NCBI RefSeq assembly: GCF_026210795.1
Contig: NC_089442.1
Location: forward strand, 310,001-374,000
Length of the DNA: 64,000 bases
Source of the DNA: Rhizophagus irregularis
Lineage: Eukaryota; Glomeromycota; Glomeromycetes; Glomerales; Glomeraceae
Reading direction: 5' to 3'
A program made the position numbers and the translations under genes. How positions within the stretch are numbered: position 1 is the stretch's first letter; the number at the start of each line of letters is the position of its first letter. Below are positions 1 through 12,336 of the stretch, piece after piece. Below the pieces are notes generated by a model. The model saw only the letters and a list, made by a program, of their open reading frames with translations, searched no databases and was not told the DNA's origin.

Positions 1-358
1 TTTATCTCTAATGAGGTTTAAAAGAGTATTTATTTAATATTTAGAAGCAAAAAAAGCAAAGTTAACGAAAGTAAAAGCAAAAAAGGAGAAAAGAAAACAG
101 CAAATAGTAAATAACAATAAAAACTACCCCGAACTGTACGTTAAACTAAGTCATTCTAAGCTTTTAAAAAAAACTAATTTTAAAAAATATAAAACGAAAG
201 AAAAAAAAATAGTACAATGAAAAAAAGAAAGATTTTTTTTTTTATTTCACAGGGAGAATAAAAACTATTTTGGCAGATAAAAATATATAGTTTTCAATAA
301 TTATATTAACTGATCAACTAAATTAGAAAGGTTTTGGTACGAAATCTCGAAAATCATT

Positions 359-560
359 ACACAAGACCGACAACAAAATCTCGACAATCCAATATCTTGA
401 CAAGTCAAAGTCCTGACAAGTCAAAATCCCGACAAACACATTTAAACTAAATATTACATATTGCAACAAATTATTTTATTAGAACACACATCACAAAATT
501 GTCGATATAATGACTTGTCAGGATTTTGGATTGTCGAGATTTTGTTGTCGATCTTGTGTT
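359..560. repeat. Hairpin (MITE-like) inverted repeat
   Basis: Arms 359-390 and 528-559 are reverse complements at all but one of 32 positions. An inner pair (411-423 with 511-523) is also complementary. The interior is built from short phrases of the form TGACAAGTC. Outside the arms the complementarity fades over about 30 bases. This is typical of a small non-autonomous inverted-repeat element; no target duplication was recognised. Confidence 0.75.
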
Positions 561-1848
561 AGTCGTGCAAGTGGCTGTCGATATTTTGATCGGATACCAT
601 TAGAAAATATCAATACTCAGTAAAATAATCATGGTAGTATGCAAACATATATATATATGTATATATATATTTTTTATATTATTTAACAATGATGAAATAA
701 ATTCTAATATAAATAAAGTAGACATCATGTTTATATAGTATATTACTAATATTAATAAGGATTAAGACTTATAAGTATTTAGCTTTATGATCTGATGATT
801 CTAATTCTCAACCTTATTTGCAAAAAAAATGATTATGAATTCATTAATTTATGCTTATTTATTTAATTTGTTAAATTTAATATCGTTATTATCCATTAAT
901 ATAATACTAGATTTTGCAAACAAAAATTGGTACAAACAGACCACACCATAAAAGGAATATTTGATCATTTTTGAATAATAGAATTAGTTTTGCAAACAAA
1001 TATATATATAAGTATAAAATTAGCAATCAAATGAATAGAAAAGGTATGATTTAAATGTTCACAAATATCAGAAAAAACTAATGATCACAATTTTACCATT
1101 AAACAGATATTGTGTTAGAATTCCAAGAAGTAATGAATATAGGATAAATAAACAGCAAATTATGTCAATAACTGAAATTATATTCGGATAATTATAGTAG
1201 TGATAAGAGGGTTTATTGTGTATATTAATCTATAACAAAACGTTACTTTTTGATAATTCTGAATTAATCTTTTTATTTAATAAAAAGTAGAATATAATAT
1301 AATGAAATTACAATCAACGAATATGATAAATTTAATAGGTTAAAAAAGATAATAAAAATCTGTTATTTGCAATGCAAGATCCTTCAAAATAATTCTACTA
1401 TTAAGCTAATTTACAAATTACATGTAAAAATATAATTAATATATTGTAATATTGTAATATTTTTGTTATACTAACAAACTTGTATAATCTGCATGATCCT
1501 AATTCCTAATACTTTTCAGTCGTACATATATATAACGTTAAAAGTATATTAATAATAAGCCTGCACTATTTTCATGAGTTATTTTGGACAATACCCTACA
1601 AAAAAAATAGATCTATATTAAATTCTTATTATAAATAATGCAAATGATATAAATGATGGTTGCTGCGAAATTTTGATACTGTGCTGCGCCTTTTTTGATG
1701 ATTTTCAAGCCGAATTTTCATCATCCGGTAAATACTGTCCAATCCTCACTGAAGTCATTATACAAGCGGGGTAAAAATTATTATTTTCCATATAAATAAA
1801 ATAAATGACGCTCATTCTCGTCCTGTAACTTTACATGCGGATTAATAG
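561..1848. other. AT-rich intergenic DNA
   Basis: No supportable gene. It contains an AT microsatellite near 648-672 and many stops in all frames. Nothing else was recognised. Bases 1-358 are similar and also hold no gene. Confidence 0.5.
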
Positions 1849-1902
1849 TATATTTTTTGTTTACAAAATTAGCCGTTAGAATGGATGAAATTAAACTATG
1901 CA
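1849..1902 (+). pseudogene. Relic of a kinase promoter end and first codons
   Basis: The stretch TATTTTTTGTTTA followed about 20 bases later by ATG GAT GAA ATT AAA CTA matches the sequence just before and over the start codon of the intact kinase at 37147 (residues MDEIKL). After CTA (to 1898) the similarity stops, so only the start of a duplicated kinase gene remains here. Nothing downstream resembles the zinc ribbon or kinase domain. Confidence 0.45.
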
Positions 1903-2091
1903 GATTTTCATAGACCGATATTTTTATTAGCCATAGCAATGACACATAATAAAGTGGAGTAAAAGAATAAATATTTTGTAGGAAAAGTTTAAATAAAGCT
2001 TATAAAGTGGATTAAAAATGAAATTTATAGAAACCTTATTTATGATGTTATTAATTAATGCATGATCAAAAGCGTCAGAACGATAACACTT

Positions 2092-2208
2092 TTATTGGAT
2101 GTGGGGTCACAGGGCCCCTCATTGATTGGTGAAAATGGCCACTATGTGGCCCATTTTCATCCAATCATTCGGTCCTGTGACCGATATAGCTACTCTTCCA
2201 TCCAATAA
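2092..2208. repeat. Imperfect palindromic element, 117 bp
   Basis: The ends TTATTGGAT / ATCCAATAA are complementary. Inner blocks GGTCACAGG / CCTGTGACC and the central TGAAAATGG / CCATTTTCA also pair, giving a long imperfect hairpin around a GGCCACTATGTGGCC core. It is GC-richer than its surroundings. It is probably a miniature inverted-repeat transposon, though no target duplication was recognised. Confidence 0.65.
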
Positions 2209-2837
2209 TATGTATAGTTATTAAAGTAAATAAATAGATTTGTACTTAAATATAATACCTGAATCTTCATTGGTTATTATTTTGGAAAACAATAGATTTT
2301 TCTACTCGTATAGTAGGATAACAGGTGATTAATACCTTCGTATCTATAAAAGAATTTTCTTAAAAATAATTTACTCTTTACCTGGTAATATGCTAAAAAA
2401 AATTTACTTAGCATCTATTGAAATGCTTGTATAATTTTTCAGCTGCTGGTCTTTTTATCAACATCTTTTCGTTAACCCTACATATTTACCCTCCAAGTCC
2501 AAAAATTGTTTTTGGATTTCTGTATCGTTAAAAATATTTGGCACCCTCACGAATTTTTGGATTTAATCCTTGACAAATATTTAAGGAAAGATTAAGATCA
2601 TAAAATTTCTTATGAGTGTTACAACTTACAATTAAAAGTAGAAATTTTGTTCAGTGAAATTAATAATCAAGCTAAACTTGGATGATTTAGAATGCTACTT
2701 AATACATACCCAGCCGTCTAGTTAAAACAGTAGCCACAAACTTTATAACTTGCTTCTATGATACATAAATATATTTCATATAAAATATTATTTTATACTC
2801 GTATTATATTGAAATTTGGTATTTATAAAAGCGTATT

Positions 2838-3574
2838 ATGGAAAAAGAGAATGTAGAAATGGAGTTAGCACTCACAGAAACTCCAGGAATGCAGTTCAAA
2901 ACATCAGGAAAACGAGCAATGAAACTCCTTCCACAATAGGAACCAAAACTACCGCTCATAAAGAAGGCAAATATTGTGGTCAAGTTTCTGGACTCAGAAA
3001 AGTTCCCAACATTAACAAAGTATGCAAATCAAATGATTCGAGATATGAAAAAAGATAATATTCTCAGTGGCGTAATTGGACATGATATTATTATTAGAGT
3101 GGTTATAACTGTATCAAATATAAACATTGGTGATATCATTCCTAAAGAGTCATACATATACGCGATGATTTTATTAAATAATCATTACTTAATGTCAAAA
3201 CATATAGTGATAGGTGTTCGGGCTATTTCTCTAATCATGATTCTTATACATTATTTCTTTTCAAACTCTATAAGTTTACAAGCAACGGCAAATACGACCC
3301 CAGGTGGGATTGATACTCTTAACAGGTTTATTTTATTCGAACAATTCTGAGTAAAAAAAAAGAGATAATTGATCGTGAAAGTCTCTTGCACCAACAAGAA
3401 GAATATGCGAATAAATTGGAACAAATGAAATTAGAAATTCGGAAAACATTAATCAAACATATTAAGATGGAAAACAAAGTTTACCTTAGCGCTGAATCCC
3501 AATGTTTGCAAGATGAGCATGATAAATTTGTGGATTGCATACGATCTTTTAAGAAAAATCTGGATGACCAATAA
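2838..3574 (+). pseudogene. Broken hypothetical gene with C-terminal coiled coil
   Basis: From ATG 2838 a reading frame runs 33 codons (MEKENVEMELALTETPGMQF...) to an in-frame TAG at 2937-2939. It then stays open in the same frame to 3350 (LIKKANIVVKFLDSEKFPTL...). From about 3359 a second frame, offset by two, encodes a Gln/Glu/Lys-rich segment likely to form a coiled coil (DRESLLHQQEEYANKLEQM...) ending at 3574. One stop plus a frame change point to a decayed gene, although an unrecognised intron could explain the frame change. I do not recognise the family. Residues around 3230-3300 read poorly in every frame, so more than one lesion is likely. Confidence 0.4.
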
Positions 3575-4123
3575 AGGCAATGAATTTTTAGATATAATTT
3601 ATTTATTTAAAGTACTGAAACTTATATATATTTTACATGCTTTATTCATATAAATAATGAACTCTTTTCGCTCTTTTCTTTTTTTTTTACAACAAAATGG
3701 ATAAATTATAAAATTTTATTTTACTTGCCTAACGATTTGATTATGAATTTTACATGTTGTTGGAAAAAAAATTAGCTTGTAGTTTAACATTACAGTATAT
3801 GTAAAATAGTTTAACATATTCATCCAAAAAGAGAAATATAGCTATGTTACATATGCGCAAAATAACCTTTTAATAGTATATTTATAATATGAATTTAATA
3901 TATATAATTTATAAAAAACATAAATAAAGTATTTAATACTCAATTAATAAATAAAAAAACATTCATATTAATTCGCAGTTTAGTTTTATTTAATTCTGTT
4001 AGAAATCAAAATAGGCAATCTTACAAAATTTTTGATATTTTGATATTTTAATATACTAATATAATACTAGTGTAAAATATGAATAAAAATAATTAAAGGA
4101 ATATTGCAAAGTACTAATGACAA
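3575..4123. other. AT-rich intergenic DNA
   Basis: No gene, repeat or RNA seen. It lies between the end of a decayed gene and the 3' end of the minus-strand F-box gene. Confidence 0.5.
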
Positions 4124-5596
4124 TTATATATTATATTCTTTAATTACACCCTCATCAAAATATTTTTTTATAATCTTATTATGTTCTGTAAAGTTGTCTT
4201 TATCACTCCAAGGGTTATTAATAATATCGAAAATGAGTGGTGGTTTTCTTTTTTTCCAATTTTCAAAAAATTTTTCTAATCCTTCAGTTGTAAATATTGA
4301 ATTTTCTATTTCAATAAATGAATATTCACGTAAAGTTTCTGGTGAATAATCTAATATAATTTCTAATAGTTTGTCACCATTATGTTCTTCACTATCCAAT
4401 GAAAAACACATCATCTCTAATTGTGTACAATTTAAAAAGATTTCTTTTAAATCTTCAAAATTTTCAGGTTCAATATTAATTGTTAACCTTTTAATCTTAG
4501 GGCAACATTTAGAAATTGTTATAATTAATTTTTTAGTATAAATAGGATCATGAAAATTCTCTTTAAGTATATTAATCTCAAAAATATTTCCATTAGATTT
4601 TTCAATCAACATATAATCTTTAGTAATAGATAAATCAGTATCAAAATATATTTTTAGATATTGAAGATTTGGAAATGAAGCAATTGATATATATTCATCC
4701 CAATCTTTCATGGTGGAACCTCCAAATATTAAAACAAATTTTTCATCACTAATAAGTTCTAAATATTGTAAATTTATCAATGATGTAAGAATTTTAGGTG
4801 ATAGTAATCTAGTAAATGGTCTTAGAATGAATTTTTTTAATGTTGAAGCTTTCTGCATAATTATATCACTCAATGGTCTAAATTTAAAGGATCTTATTTT
4901 ATCTTCATACAAAAAATCTATGCATAATGATTGTAAATTTCTTTGAATATTAATGAAATCAACTAAATTTTCAATATCTTTATCACAATTTTTTAATTCC
5001 AAGTGTTTAATATTTTGACAAATTTGTATTATATCAAATAAATTTCCTGTTGGCACAAACATAAGATTAATTTTTAATGTACATAATTGAGAAAAGCAAG
5101 TAGTTGCTCCTTGATATTTGAATAAAGGATGTGATGTTTTACAATAAAAAAGTTTTAATCCTTTACAATTATTTATAAATAGCTTATAAATTTCTTGGTC
5201 CAATAAATACGTCTTATATCTTACCCCAACATAATTATATCCTTTATTATCATCATAAAATAATGCATATGATAAATCATTGATTAAATCTGGTGAAATT
5301 TGAGTGAAAAAGCTAATATAGTTAAACAATGGTTTATTATCAGAAATTTCAGTTAAAGATAATTCAGGGATATTATCAGATAGAAATTTCTTTGAAGTAT
5401 TTGGTAGTAAGAAAAGTATCATATTATGAAGTTTAGAAGGTGAAAATCCTTTTAGAGAAGATGGATTTTTCCATAATATTGGTATAGCTATACGACACCA
5501 CTGTCTATTTACCAAAATGCATGAATATAAAGATGATAAATCATATTGTAATTCATTAATAATAATTTTAAGACAATCTTCAGTAATATGTGTCAT
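4124..5596 (-). CDS. F-box/leucine-rich-repeat-like protein, single exon
   Basis: This encodes 490 residues. F-box proteins are substrate receptors of SCF ubiquitin ligases; that role is inferred here. The N terminus (MTHITEDCLKIIINELQYD, then SLYSCILVNRQWCRIAIPIL) is a recognisable F-box of about 45 residues with the ILVNRxWCR signature common in fungi. The rest has irregular leucine-rich repeats (for example NIKHLELKNCDKDIENLV). The frame extends 18 codons further upstream, but that extension is hydrophobic low-complexity sequence. I chose the ATG at 5596 because it places the F-box at the N terminus as in paralogues. The broken gene at 44736-46117 is a paralogue (shared NNKPLFNYISF). No intron is needed. 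Confidence 0.8.
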   Translation of the reverse strand: MTHITEDCLKIIINELQYDLSSLYSCILVNRQWCRIAIPILWKNPSSLKGFSPSKLHNMILFLLPNTSKKFLSDNIPELSLTEISDNKPLFNYISFFTQISPDLINDLSYALFYDDNKGYNYVGVRYKTYLLDQEIYKLFINNCKGLKLFYCKTSHPLFKYQGATTCFSQLCTLKINLMFVPTGNLFDIIQICQNIKHLELKNCDKDIENLVDFINIQRNLQSLCIDFLYEDKIRSFKFRPLSDIIMQKASTLKKFILRPFTRLLSPKILTSLINLQYLELISDEKFVLIFGGSTMKDWDEYISIASFPNLQYLKIYFDTDLSITKDYMLIEKSNGNIFEINILKENFHDPIYTKKLIITISKCCPKIKRLTINIEPENFEDLKEIFLNCTQLEMMCFSLDSEEHNGDKLLEIILDYSPETLREYSFIEIENSIFTTEGLEKFFENWKKRKPPLIFDIINNPWSDKDNFTEHNKIIKKYFDEGVIKEYNI

Positions 5597-6373
5597 TATT
5601 TTTGAGTAAAAAAACAAAATTAATAAAAGTTCAAAGATAAAAAAGGTCAAAGATAAAAAATTTAGGATAAAAAATTTAGGAGAATATATACTGTATGAAC
5701 TTGTATAAAATGATAGTATAAATAATTGTAATTATAAGCCAGTTGGTTCAAATTTGACCACAGTAATTCTCTCATGAAATGATGTAATTCCTTCTTATGT
5801 TTCAATTATACAAGTTTTATAACAAACTAAGTTTTATTGATTAAATAATCTCATACAAATATTATTCATAATATAATTTAGTGTATCATATTGTTATTCA
5901 ATATATCATAATTATGAAAATGATTTCATTAATAGTCATTGTAGAATCATGATTAGCAAGCCTAATTAGTCATGAGAAGACACACTAACCTGTTTTTTTT
6001 TTTCATGTATAACAAAAAACATTCATTTTCCCTGGAAAGAAACTAAAAATTTACCATTCTATCAAAATAAAATAAAAAAGTTTAATCACATTTTTCACTT
6101 TTTTTATTGTTTGATCAATTATAAATCTTATAAAAAAAATCTTTTATAAAAATTATAAAAGAATACTTCGCTTCTTGTACTGTATGGTTTAATTATTATT
6201 CATTTCAAATTCGATATTTTTTTTTTATTTGATCAATTTGATTATTGAAATATTTATAAGTAATCAAATAACTTTTAAAATAAATTTGAAAGTTAAATTT
6301 TAACCAAATACAGTTAGAGGGAATTTATAACGAAATTAAAAAAAAAGTTAATTTTTTAATAAGTATTATGTTC
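5597..6373. other. AT-rich intergenic DNA
   Basis: Upstream region of the minus-strand F-box gene with T tracts near 5994 and 6217. No gene or clear repeat recognised. Confidence 0.5.
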
Positions 6374-6662
6374 GTGAATTGTGTTCTATTGTAATCAACC
6401 AAAAACTTCATTTTTAAACAGTTTCAACAAGATTTTAATGAGATTATAGATAAAATTTACAAGATGCTTAATTAAAAGCAAGAGATTACAGAAAAGTTAT
6501 AGAATGGATTCCTTATAATAATTTAAGAGATATAGTTCAATATCAGGCGAATTCAGCGTTGTTTATCAGGCTAATTTGTTAGGTGGGTATCTAAATGAGT
6601 GGAATAATACACAAAAATGGAAGATGAACTTGAGGATGAAATACAAAACATGAAAATATTAT
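6374..6662 (+). pseudogene. Decayed kinase N-terminal fragment
   Basis: This stretch matches the first exon of the intact gene at 7665. It has the zinc-ribbon start (TGTAATCAACCAAAAACTTC), an equivalent of the linker, the V-I-E-W-I-P-Y-N-N-L segment and a damaged glycine loop, then the insert with Gly-Tyr-Leu and acidic residues. Frameshifts, stops and missing pieces prevent translation, and the catalytic half is absent. It lies about 1 kb upstream of its intact paralogue in the same orientation, consistent with a partial tandem duplication. Confidence 0.7.
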
Positions 6663-7664
6663 ATCGCAGGTAATCGCAACTCATTGATTATTTTGAATTC
6701 TGTAATGTCTTGTCTGTCCTGAAAACAAAATTCAACAATGGAAAATTTTTATATTAAATAGTCTTACAACGGTTACCATCAAGTGATCATCTGGAAAGGC
6801 TGACGGATACACTACAAAGAAAGAAATCAAAGAAATCGAAGAAATCTGACAAAGGAAATCTAAAAAATTCAATCTCGATCTTTTATTAATAAGGTTAATC
6901 TGTCAGCAGAACATTTTGTCAAAAAATGAGTCTAGTAATAAAAGGTTTAGCATAGTACCAATAGGTACTCCCTTTCATATGCAAAGAAATTTAGAATTCA
7001 CTAAATTAAAAACTGTTCCTTTTTTAATATTATAATAAATCTTACAAACCGGCATTAAATTGTGTATGGAAAGATTTAGACGTGATTTTGTTCACATAAC
7101 TTTGGAGATTTTGAAGTTCCTGAATACATGTATAACGTAGATTTTAACAAAATCAATGCAGTAATTCGTTTTTCCTTCTTAGGCTTCTAACGCCTATTTT
7201 ATCTATTTTATGCAATATTAATAACTTAAAAACTGAGTAACAAATCCGTTCAAACCACCTGAATTATGAATAGAATCAACTGGTTTTGAATATCAATCAT
7301 TATTATCATAACTGACAATACGTTATATGGTAACTTTTTTTTTCGGTAATTACTATTTAAGAATTGTGTGAAGTAAGATATGTTTAATTTATAAAAAATC
7401 CTGAGAACTATTTAAACTTTTGGTATTTACGTATTAATATCGCTTGTCAATAGTTTTTAGAATTTTTTTTAAAAAGAATGTTGTACAGAAAATCTTATCT
7501 AAATTGAGTTTGTGCAATCGAATATTCGAAATTGCATGAAAGACGAATATAACTAAATGTAGTCTAGCAAATTTTATCAAATGATGTAATAAAAGAATAT
7601 TTTAGAAATTATATTTATATACCTTACAATTCAAATATAACGAAGTTTTTTTTTTTAAAAAAAA
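6663..7664. other. Intergenic DNA upstream of kinase gene
   Basis: No gene recognised. A purine-rich stretch with repeated GAAATC lies near 6815-6860. The last 30 bases before ATG 7665 are a T tract followed by an A tract. Promoter elements were not identified. Confidence 0.45.
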
Positions 7665-9332
7665 ATGTCCAAAACTATTGAAAATAATTTAAGTATATAT
7701 GAAAAAACTATAGTTAATCAGGATTTTGGATTATGTTTAGATTGTAATCAACCAAAAACTTCATTTTATTGGTGTCAAAACTGTGATACTAAACGGTTAC
7801 AACAAGATTTCAATAAATGGACTAGTGGAAATGATTTTATTGATAAATTGATACAAGAATCTCAATTAAAAGCAAGAAATTACAAGGATGTTATAGAATG
7901 GATTCCTTATAATAATTTAAGAAATATGAAATATCTTGCTCAAGGCGGATTCAGTGTTGTTTATAAAGCTATTTTGTTAGGCGGATATCTAAGTGGATGG
8001 GATGAAGAAAAACAACAATGGATGAGAGTGAATTCTGAACTTAAGGATGAAGACTATGAAAATGCGAAACAAGAAAATATTAAGTCACCTCTTAACGAAA
8101 ATGAAAAATATGGAACGCATGTTGCGTTAAAATGTTTAAACAATTCTTCAAGAATCAATGAAGATTTTTTATACGAGGTAAATATATAGACTACTGTAAT
8201 TGACTAATATATTATAAATACAAATTAATATATTTATCTTTCGTTGGTTTAGTGGAAAAATTATTTGGATTTTGTATATTCATCTCGAAATAGAAATACT
8301 ATTTTAATTAAATTATATGGAATTACTCAAGATCCAGAAACGTTAAATTTTATGATTGCAATGGAATATATGACTATTGGTTGTTTAAGATCTAATTTAA
8401 TGATAAAAAAATATAATCCATCCAATAAATATATTAATCTATGTAATGTAATTCAATCACTTTCTGTATTACATAAATGTAATTTAGTTCATGGTGATTT
8501 CCATAGTGGCAATTTACTTTTAGATTCTCCTGAATTGCTTCTTATAAGTGATTTAGGATTAAGCAAACCGGCGGATAAACCTCTTAAATCAGATGATATT
8601 TATGGAGTACTTCCTTATATTGCTCCAGAAGTATTGCGTGGCGAACCATATACCAAAGCTGCTGATATATATTCTTTTGGTATTATAATGTGGGAAATGT
8701 CATCCGGAATTCCTGCTTTTAATAATATATCTCAAGATTTTGGTCTTTCCCTAGATATTTGTCAAGGACTAAGACCAGAAATTGATGAAGTACCAAATAT
8801 TTTTGATGATACAGAAAAACAAAAGATTTTTGAAAAAATAGAAGTTGAATATACGGAATTAATGAAAAGATGTTGGGATTTTAATCCCAATAAAAGACCA
8901 ACAGCTGAAGAATTATATATAAATTTTAATGAATGGTATAGGGAAGTTCCTAAAGGAATGCGTATACCAGGTAAAAAATAAATTTAGTTGAGAAAAAGAT
9001 AATTTAATTGAAATTAAATCATTTTTATTTTTTAGAAACTGAACCTCTCATACAGAATTATCCATCAACTTGTTATACAAGTAGAAAAATCGATTATTCT
9101 GCAAAATTAAATGAAATTTTAAATCAAGAAGAATTAAGTTCAAAAATTATGATTAATGATAGTGAATCGATATCTAGTGAAAATTTTGGTAACCATTTTT
9201 TTTTTATATATACATTATTTATTTCTCCTCATTTTTTCTTAAAAACAAATTAATTTGTTTATTTTAAACATTTTAGAAAATTGTAGGATTTCTAGTTCAA
9301 AAATAGGAAAGTATTTTAAATTCTCTGAATAA
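7665..9332 (+). CDS. Zinc-ribbon TKL-like protein kinase, four exons
   Basis: Exons 7665-8177, 8253-8970, 9036-9188 and 9277-9332 give 479 residues with matching phases and GT-AG introns. In order: a CxxC/CxxC zinc ribbon (Cys 24, 27, 37, 40), the family linker WTSGN, and a kinase domain with glycine loop AQGGFSVVY (92-100), VALK lysine 156, catalytic loop HGDFHSGN (251-258), DLG (271-273), APE-VLRG and CWDFNPNKRP. The second residue of HRD is Gly, DFG is DLG, and the catalytic-loop lysine is His. These occur in all paralogues here, so they are family traits. After the kinase domain comes the YTSR motif shared by all family members in the window. The final donor seems lost: paralogues have a G-GT site where this gene has G-GA (9306-9308), so translation runs on to a TAA at 9330. 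Presumably a cytoplasmic Ser/Thr kinase. Confidence 0.82.
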
Positions 9333-10492
9333 GAAATATTTAAGTATGATGTCATTATTGTAATAACTAATATATTAATCTTTAATTTTAATTATTGTAG
9401 AATCTGTTCAAGTATTTAATGATAAAGAGGAGGGATTTGATAAATAAGAAATTAGATAGAAACTCTAAATGGGGTCGTGTTAATTATTTATAATATCATT
9501 TTATTTGATTTTTTGTGATTTATCATATACTTTAGAAGGTATTTTAAAATATCATTTTTTTTAAGATTTATTATGGTGTACTATCAGAATATTGCCGGTA
9601 AAATTCTCAGATCTGCAGCGTTGTTGATATTAAGTTCAAAGATTCGGAATTTCATTGTGTATATTTGTAAATAGATACATTTTATGATAGGTTCTTCTAA
9701 AGTAATGTATTTATACGATATAATAACTTTTTTGATGATGAATCTAAAAAAATTCTTCATTATGATTATTCTTTTAAAGATCTTTTCATGAAATGATTCG
9801 TCTTTAAATTTGATTAAACTTTATAAATTTATTGATATGTGTAACAAATTTATCATCGTTAAAGTACCAAATGATTTAATTCATCAAATTTTGTCGCCTA
9901 ATTATTAATTAGTAACTTCAAAGCTTAAATGTTTTCTATGCATCACTTTAATTACGCATCAACAGATGTCATACATTATTATAATCATGGAAAGAATAGC
10001 TAACTTAAGATTTGTTGATTATTAATGAGCTTTATTATTTAATCAACGTTTTAATTTTAAAAGAATTTGATATTGATTTGATAAACTCTGGCTAGTTATT
10101 TACGATGGTTTGTCCTATAGTTTAGATAATATTGAAACAATAATGGAGAAAAAATTAATAATAATTTATTAAAAATTGTTTAATATTAGGTTGGTAAAAT
10201 AATCCAAATATTATAGATGTTTATTTATTTTCATTTTTCCGATTGGCATAAAAAAAGTCGAAAGAAACATATAGTACTTAACAGTTAAACAGTCATATTA
10301 ACTATGAAAATTTACAAAATAATATAATAATACATCGTTAAAAAAAAAAATGAAAAAGTGATAATAATATTTTATTTTGCAAATTATAATAATATTATTT
10401 CATTATTTCTGTAAAACGAATAATATTTCTGTAAAACGAATAATAAGATAAGTTCCAACCTCCTACTAATATACTATATTCATATTATAGAT
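9333..10492. other. Intergenic DNA with an orphan last exon
   Basis: 9401-9447, after an acceptor ATTGTAG, encodes the tail (SVQVFNDKEEGFDK, stop) expected as the last exon of the preceding kinase. It seems orphaned by loss of the upstream donor. At 10404-10443 the 20-base unit ATTTCTGTAAAACGAATAAT occurs twice in tandem. Otherwise nothing recognised. Confidence 0.5.
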
Positions 10493-11613
10493 TTATTTTA
10501 CATGCATTTTTTTAATATGCTTCGCCATTTTGGAGGCTGTATTTATTTCTAAGTCACAATAAGGACATTCTGCTTCATTTTTCTTAACTTTTTTCCTTCT
10601 TTTTTTACCTTCATCATCATCATCATCAATTCTTTTTCTTCTTTTTTTACCTTCATCATCATCATCATCTTCTTCTTCTTCTTCTTTATCATCATCACTT
10701 GCTGAATCCTATAAAAAAAAACAATAAAAAAAAATAAAAATATATTAAAAATTTCAAAAGATGTGTAATTGATATATAATATTATGAAAAATATACCTTG
10801 TCAATAATATCATTAATCATCTCTAATTCTAAAGTAAAGTCGGGTAAAATATCACCAGCATCTAAATCTTCCCAAGGTTGACGACGACGATAGGGTGAAC
10901 CATTTTTATCCCTTTTATAAACCCAAATATTACGGTCAATAGGGTCAATCAACCATCCTAATTTAACAGATGTACCATGTGCAAAATAATCCTTTTTGAT
11001 TTTATTATTAACTTCTTTTTCTACTTCACTATTTTTAATATTAGCAACTTTAACAATAAATATGGGAGTGAAGGGTTGACCTTCAAAGGACCAAAGTTGT
11101 TTTTCATCAAGTGAAAGGTAAGTATCTTCAGGTGTAAAAGCAACATCTGGTGCTTGAATCTTCTGTAAATTAGTGTCTCTAAAATCATAACCACCATTAG
11201 AAGTGGTCACAATTCCAAGTCCATCCTTATTAGTTTCAACATTCCAATTACCAAGCTGTCTAGCAATCTCATGTACAACAGCTTCAATGGCAATTGGAGT
11301 ATATGAAATAGAAATTAGTTTTCTGTTTATAATCTCAAAATTGGGATTTACTCTAAGATAATTATTAATAAGTTCAAGTTCTTTAACACTATAGCAATAT
11401 TGGAAGTCCAAATCTTCAAAATCCAAATCACCAACTAGTATGAAAGAAAGGTTAATGAAAGAAAGGGTTAATGGGAATAAAGAATTCTTTCAAAAACAAC
11501 TATTTATCTTTTTCAAAAAAAGTATTACCAATACTATCTTTTTTTGTTCTTGATACAGTACGGGATGATTTTTTTGTTGTTACAGTACTGGATGACTTTC
11601 TCTTTTGCGACAT
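10493..11613 (-). CDS. Uma2-like (PD-(D/E)XK) nuclease-family protein with C2H2 zinc-finger tail
   Basis: Minus-strand exons 11613-11529, 11434-10797 and 10708-10493 join in phase to give 312 residues. Exon 1 is Ser/Thr/Lys-rich (MSQKRKSSSSTVTTKK-like). Exon 2 has the Uma2/DUF820 restriction-endonuclease fold: IAIEAVVHEIARQLGNW, the APDVAF motif (Asp near 125), a hydrophobic strand FIVKVAN and GWLIDPIDRNIWVY. In the family the strand after PD normally carries Glu in an EV pair; here it is Lys (near 157), so catalysis may be lost. Exon 3 alternates Asp/Glu and Lys/Arg runs and ends in a C2H2 finger (Cys 289, Cys 292, His 305, His 310). Uma2 proteins are mainly bacterial, so ancient transfer is possible. 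A DNA-binding role is inferred from the finger and basic tracts. Confidence 0.78.
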
Positions 11614-12173
11614 GATTAAGTGATATTATTAAAGTTGTGCTATTATTATTTTGTGCTTAAAATTGTGCTCTAATTGTGCTCTTTAAAATTTTTTTGGCAT
11701 GCATTTATATATTATTGTTGTTGTCATATATGCTCATTATTTGTAATGATGATACATATCGGAACATCAAACTTATTTCGGTAAAATTTATTGGTTTGAA
11801 TCAATATACTATTGTGTTGTTTTTATTAATAATTGTTTTAAGACAATATAACTGATTAAGTAACACTTTTTGTGTTCAATTTTACTTTAATAATAATTGA
11901 AGTTACATATTGTTATCTCTCGTAATAATTTACTCATAGAAAAATGATAAACTTCTTAAATCAATCTAAAACAAAATCTGAAAATAAATAGCAATCAATA
12001 TTACTATTTATTTATTAGTAGAAATTAAATGTTTCAGTATCATTTTTTGATTAAAATTTCACTTATAAAATTCTTGTAATTTATATTCATGATTTAACTG
12101 TATAGCATACTTTTTTTTTTCAAACAACGTGTTAAATCTTTGGACAAACTTTTTTTTTCATATTTCCATCTAA

Positions 12174-12336
12174 CCCTATAAAGAATTTTAGCCGTTATTT
12201 CTGTAAAAACTTCGTAAAAATGAGCCTATTCACGGAAAATGTAAATAATTCGGTAAATTCCGTGATATAAGGTTATTAATTCCGGAAATATTAGCCTTTT
12301 ATGGAAAAAAGAATCGACTTTTTTTACAGGGTATAC
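12174..12336. repeat. Possible degenerate inverted-repeat element
   Basis: The edges read ACCCTATAAAG and, as reverse complement at the other end, ACCCTGTAAAA. The interior is unusually rich in short phrases such as TTCCG and ACGGAA compared with its surroundings. The terminal match is short, so this is a weak call. Confidence 0.3.
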
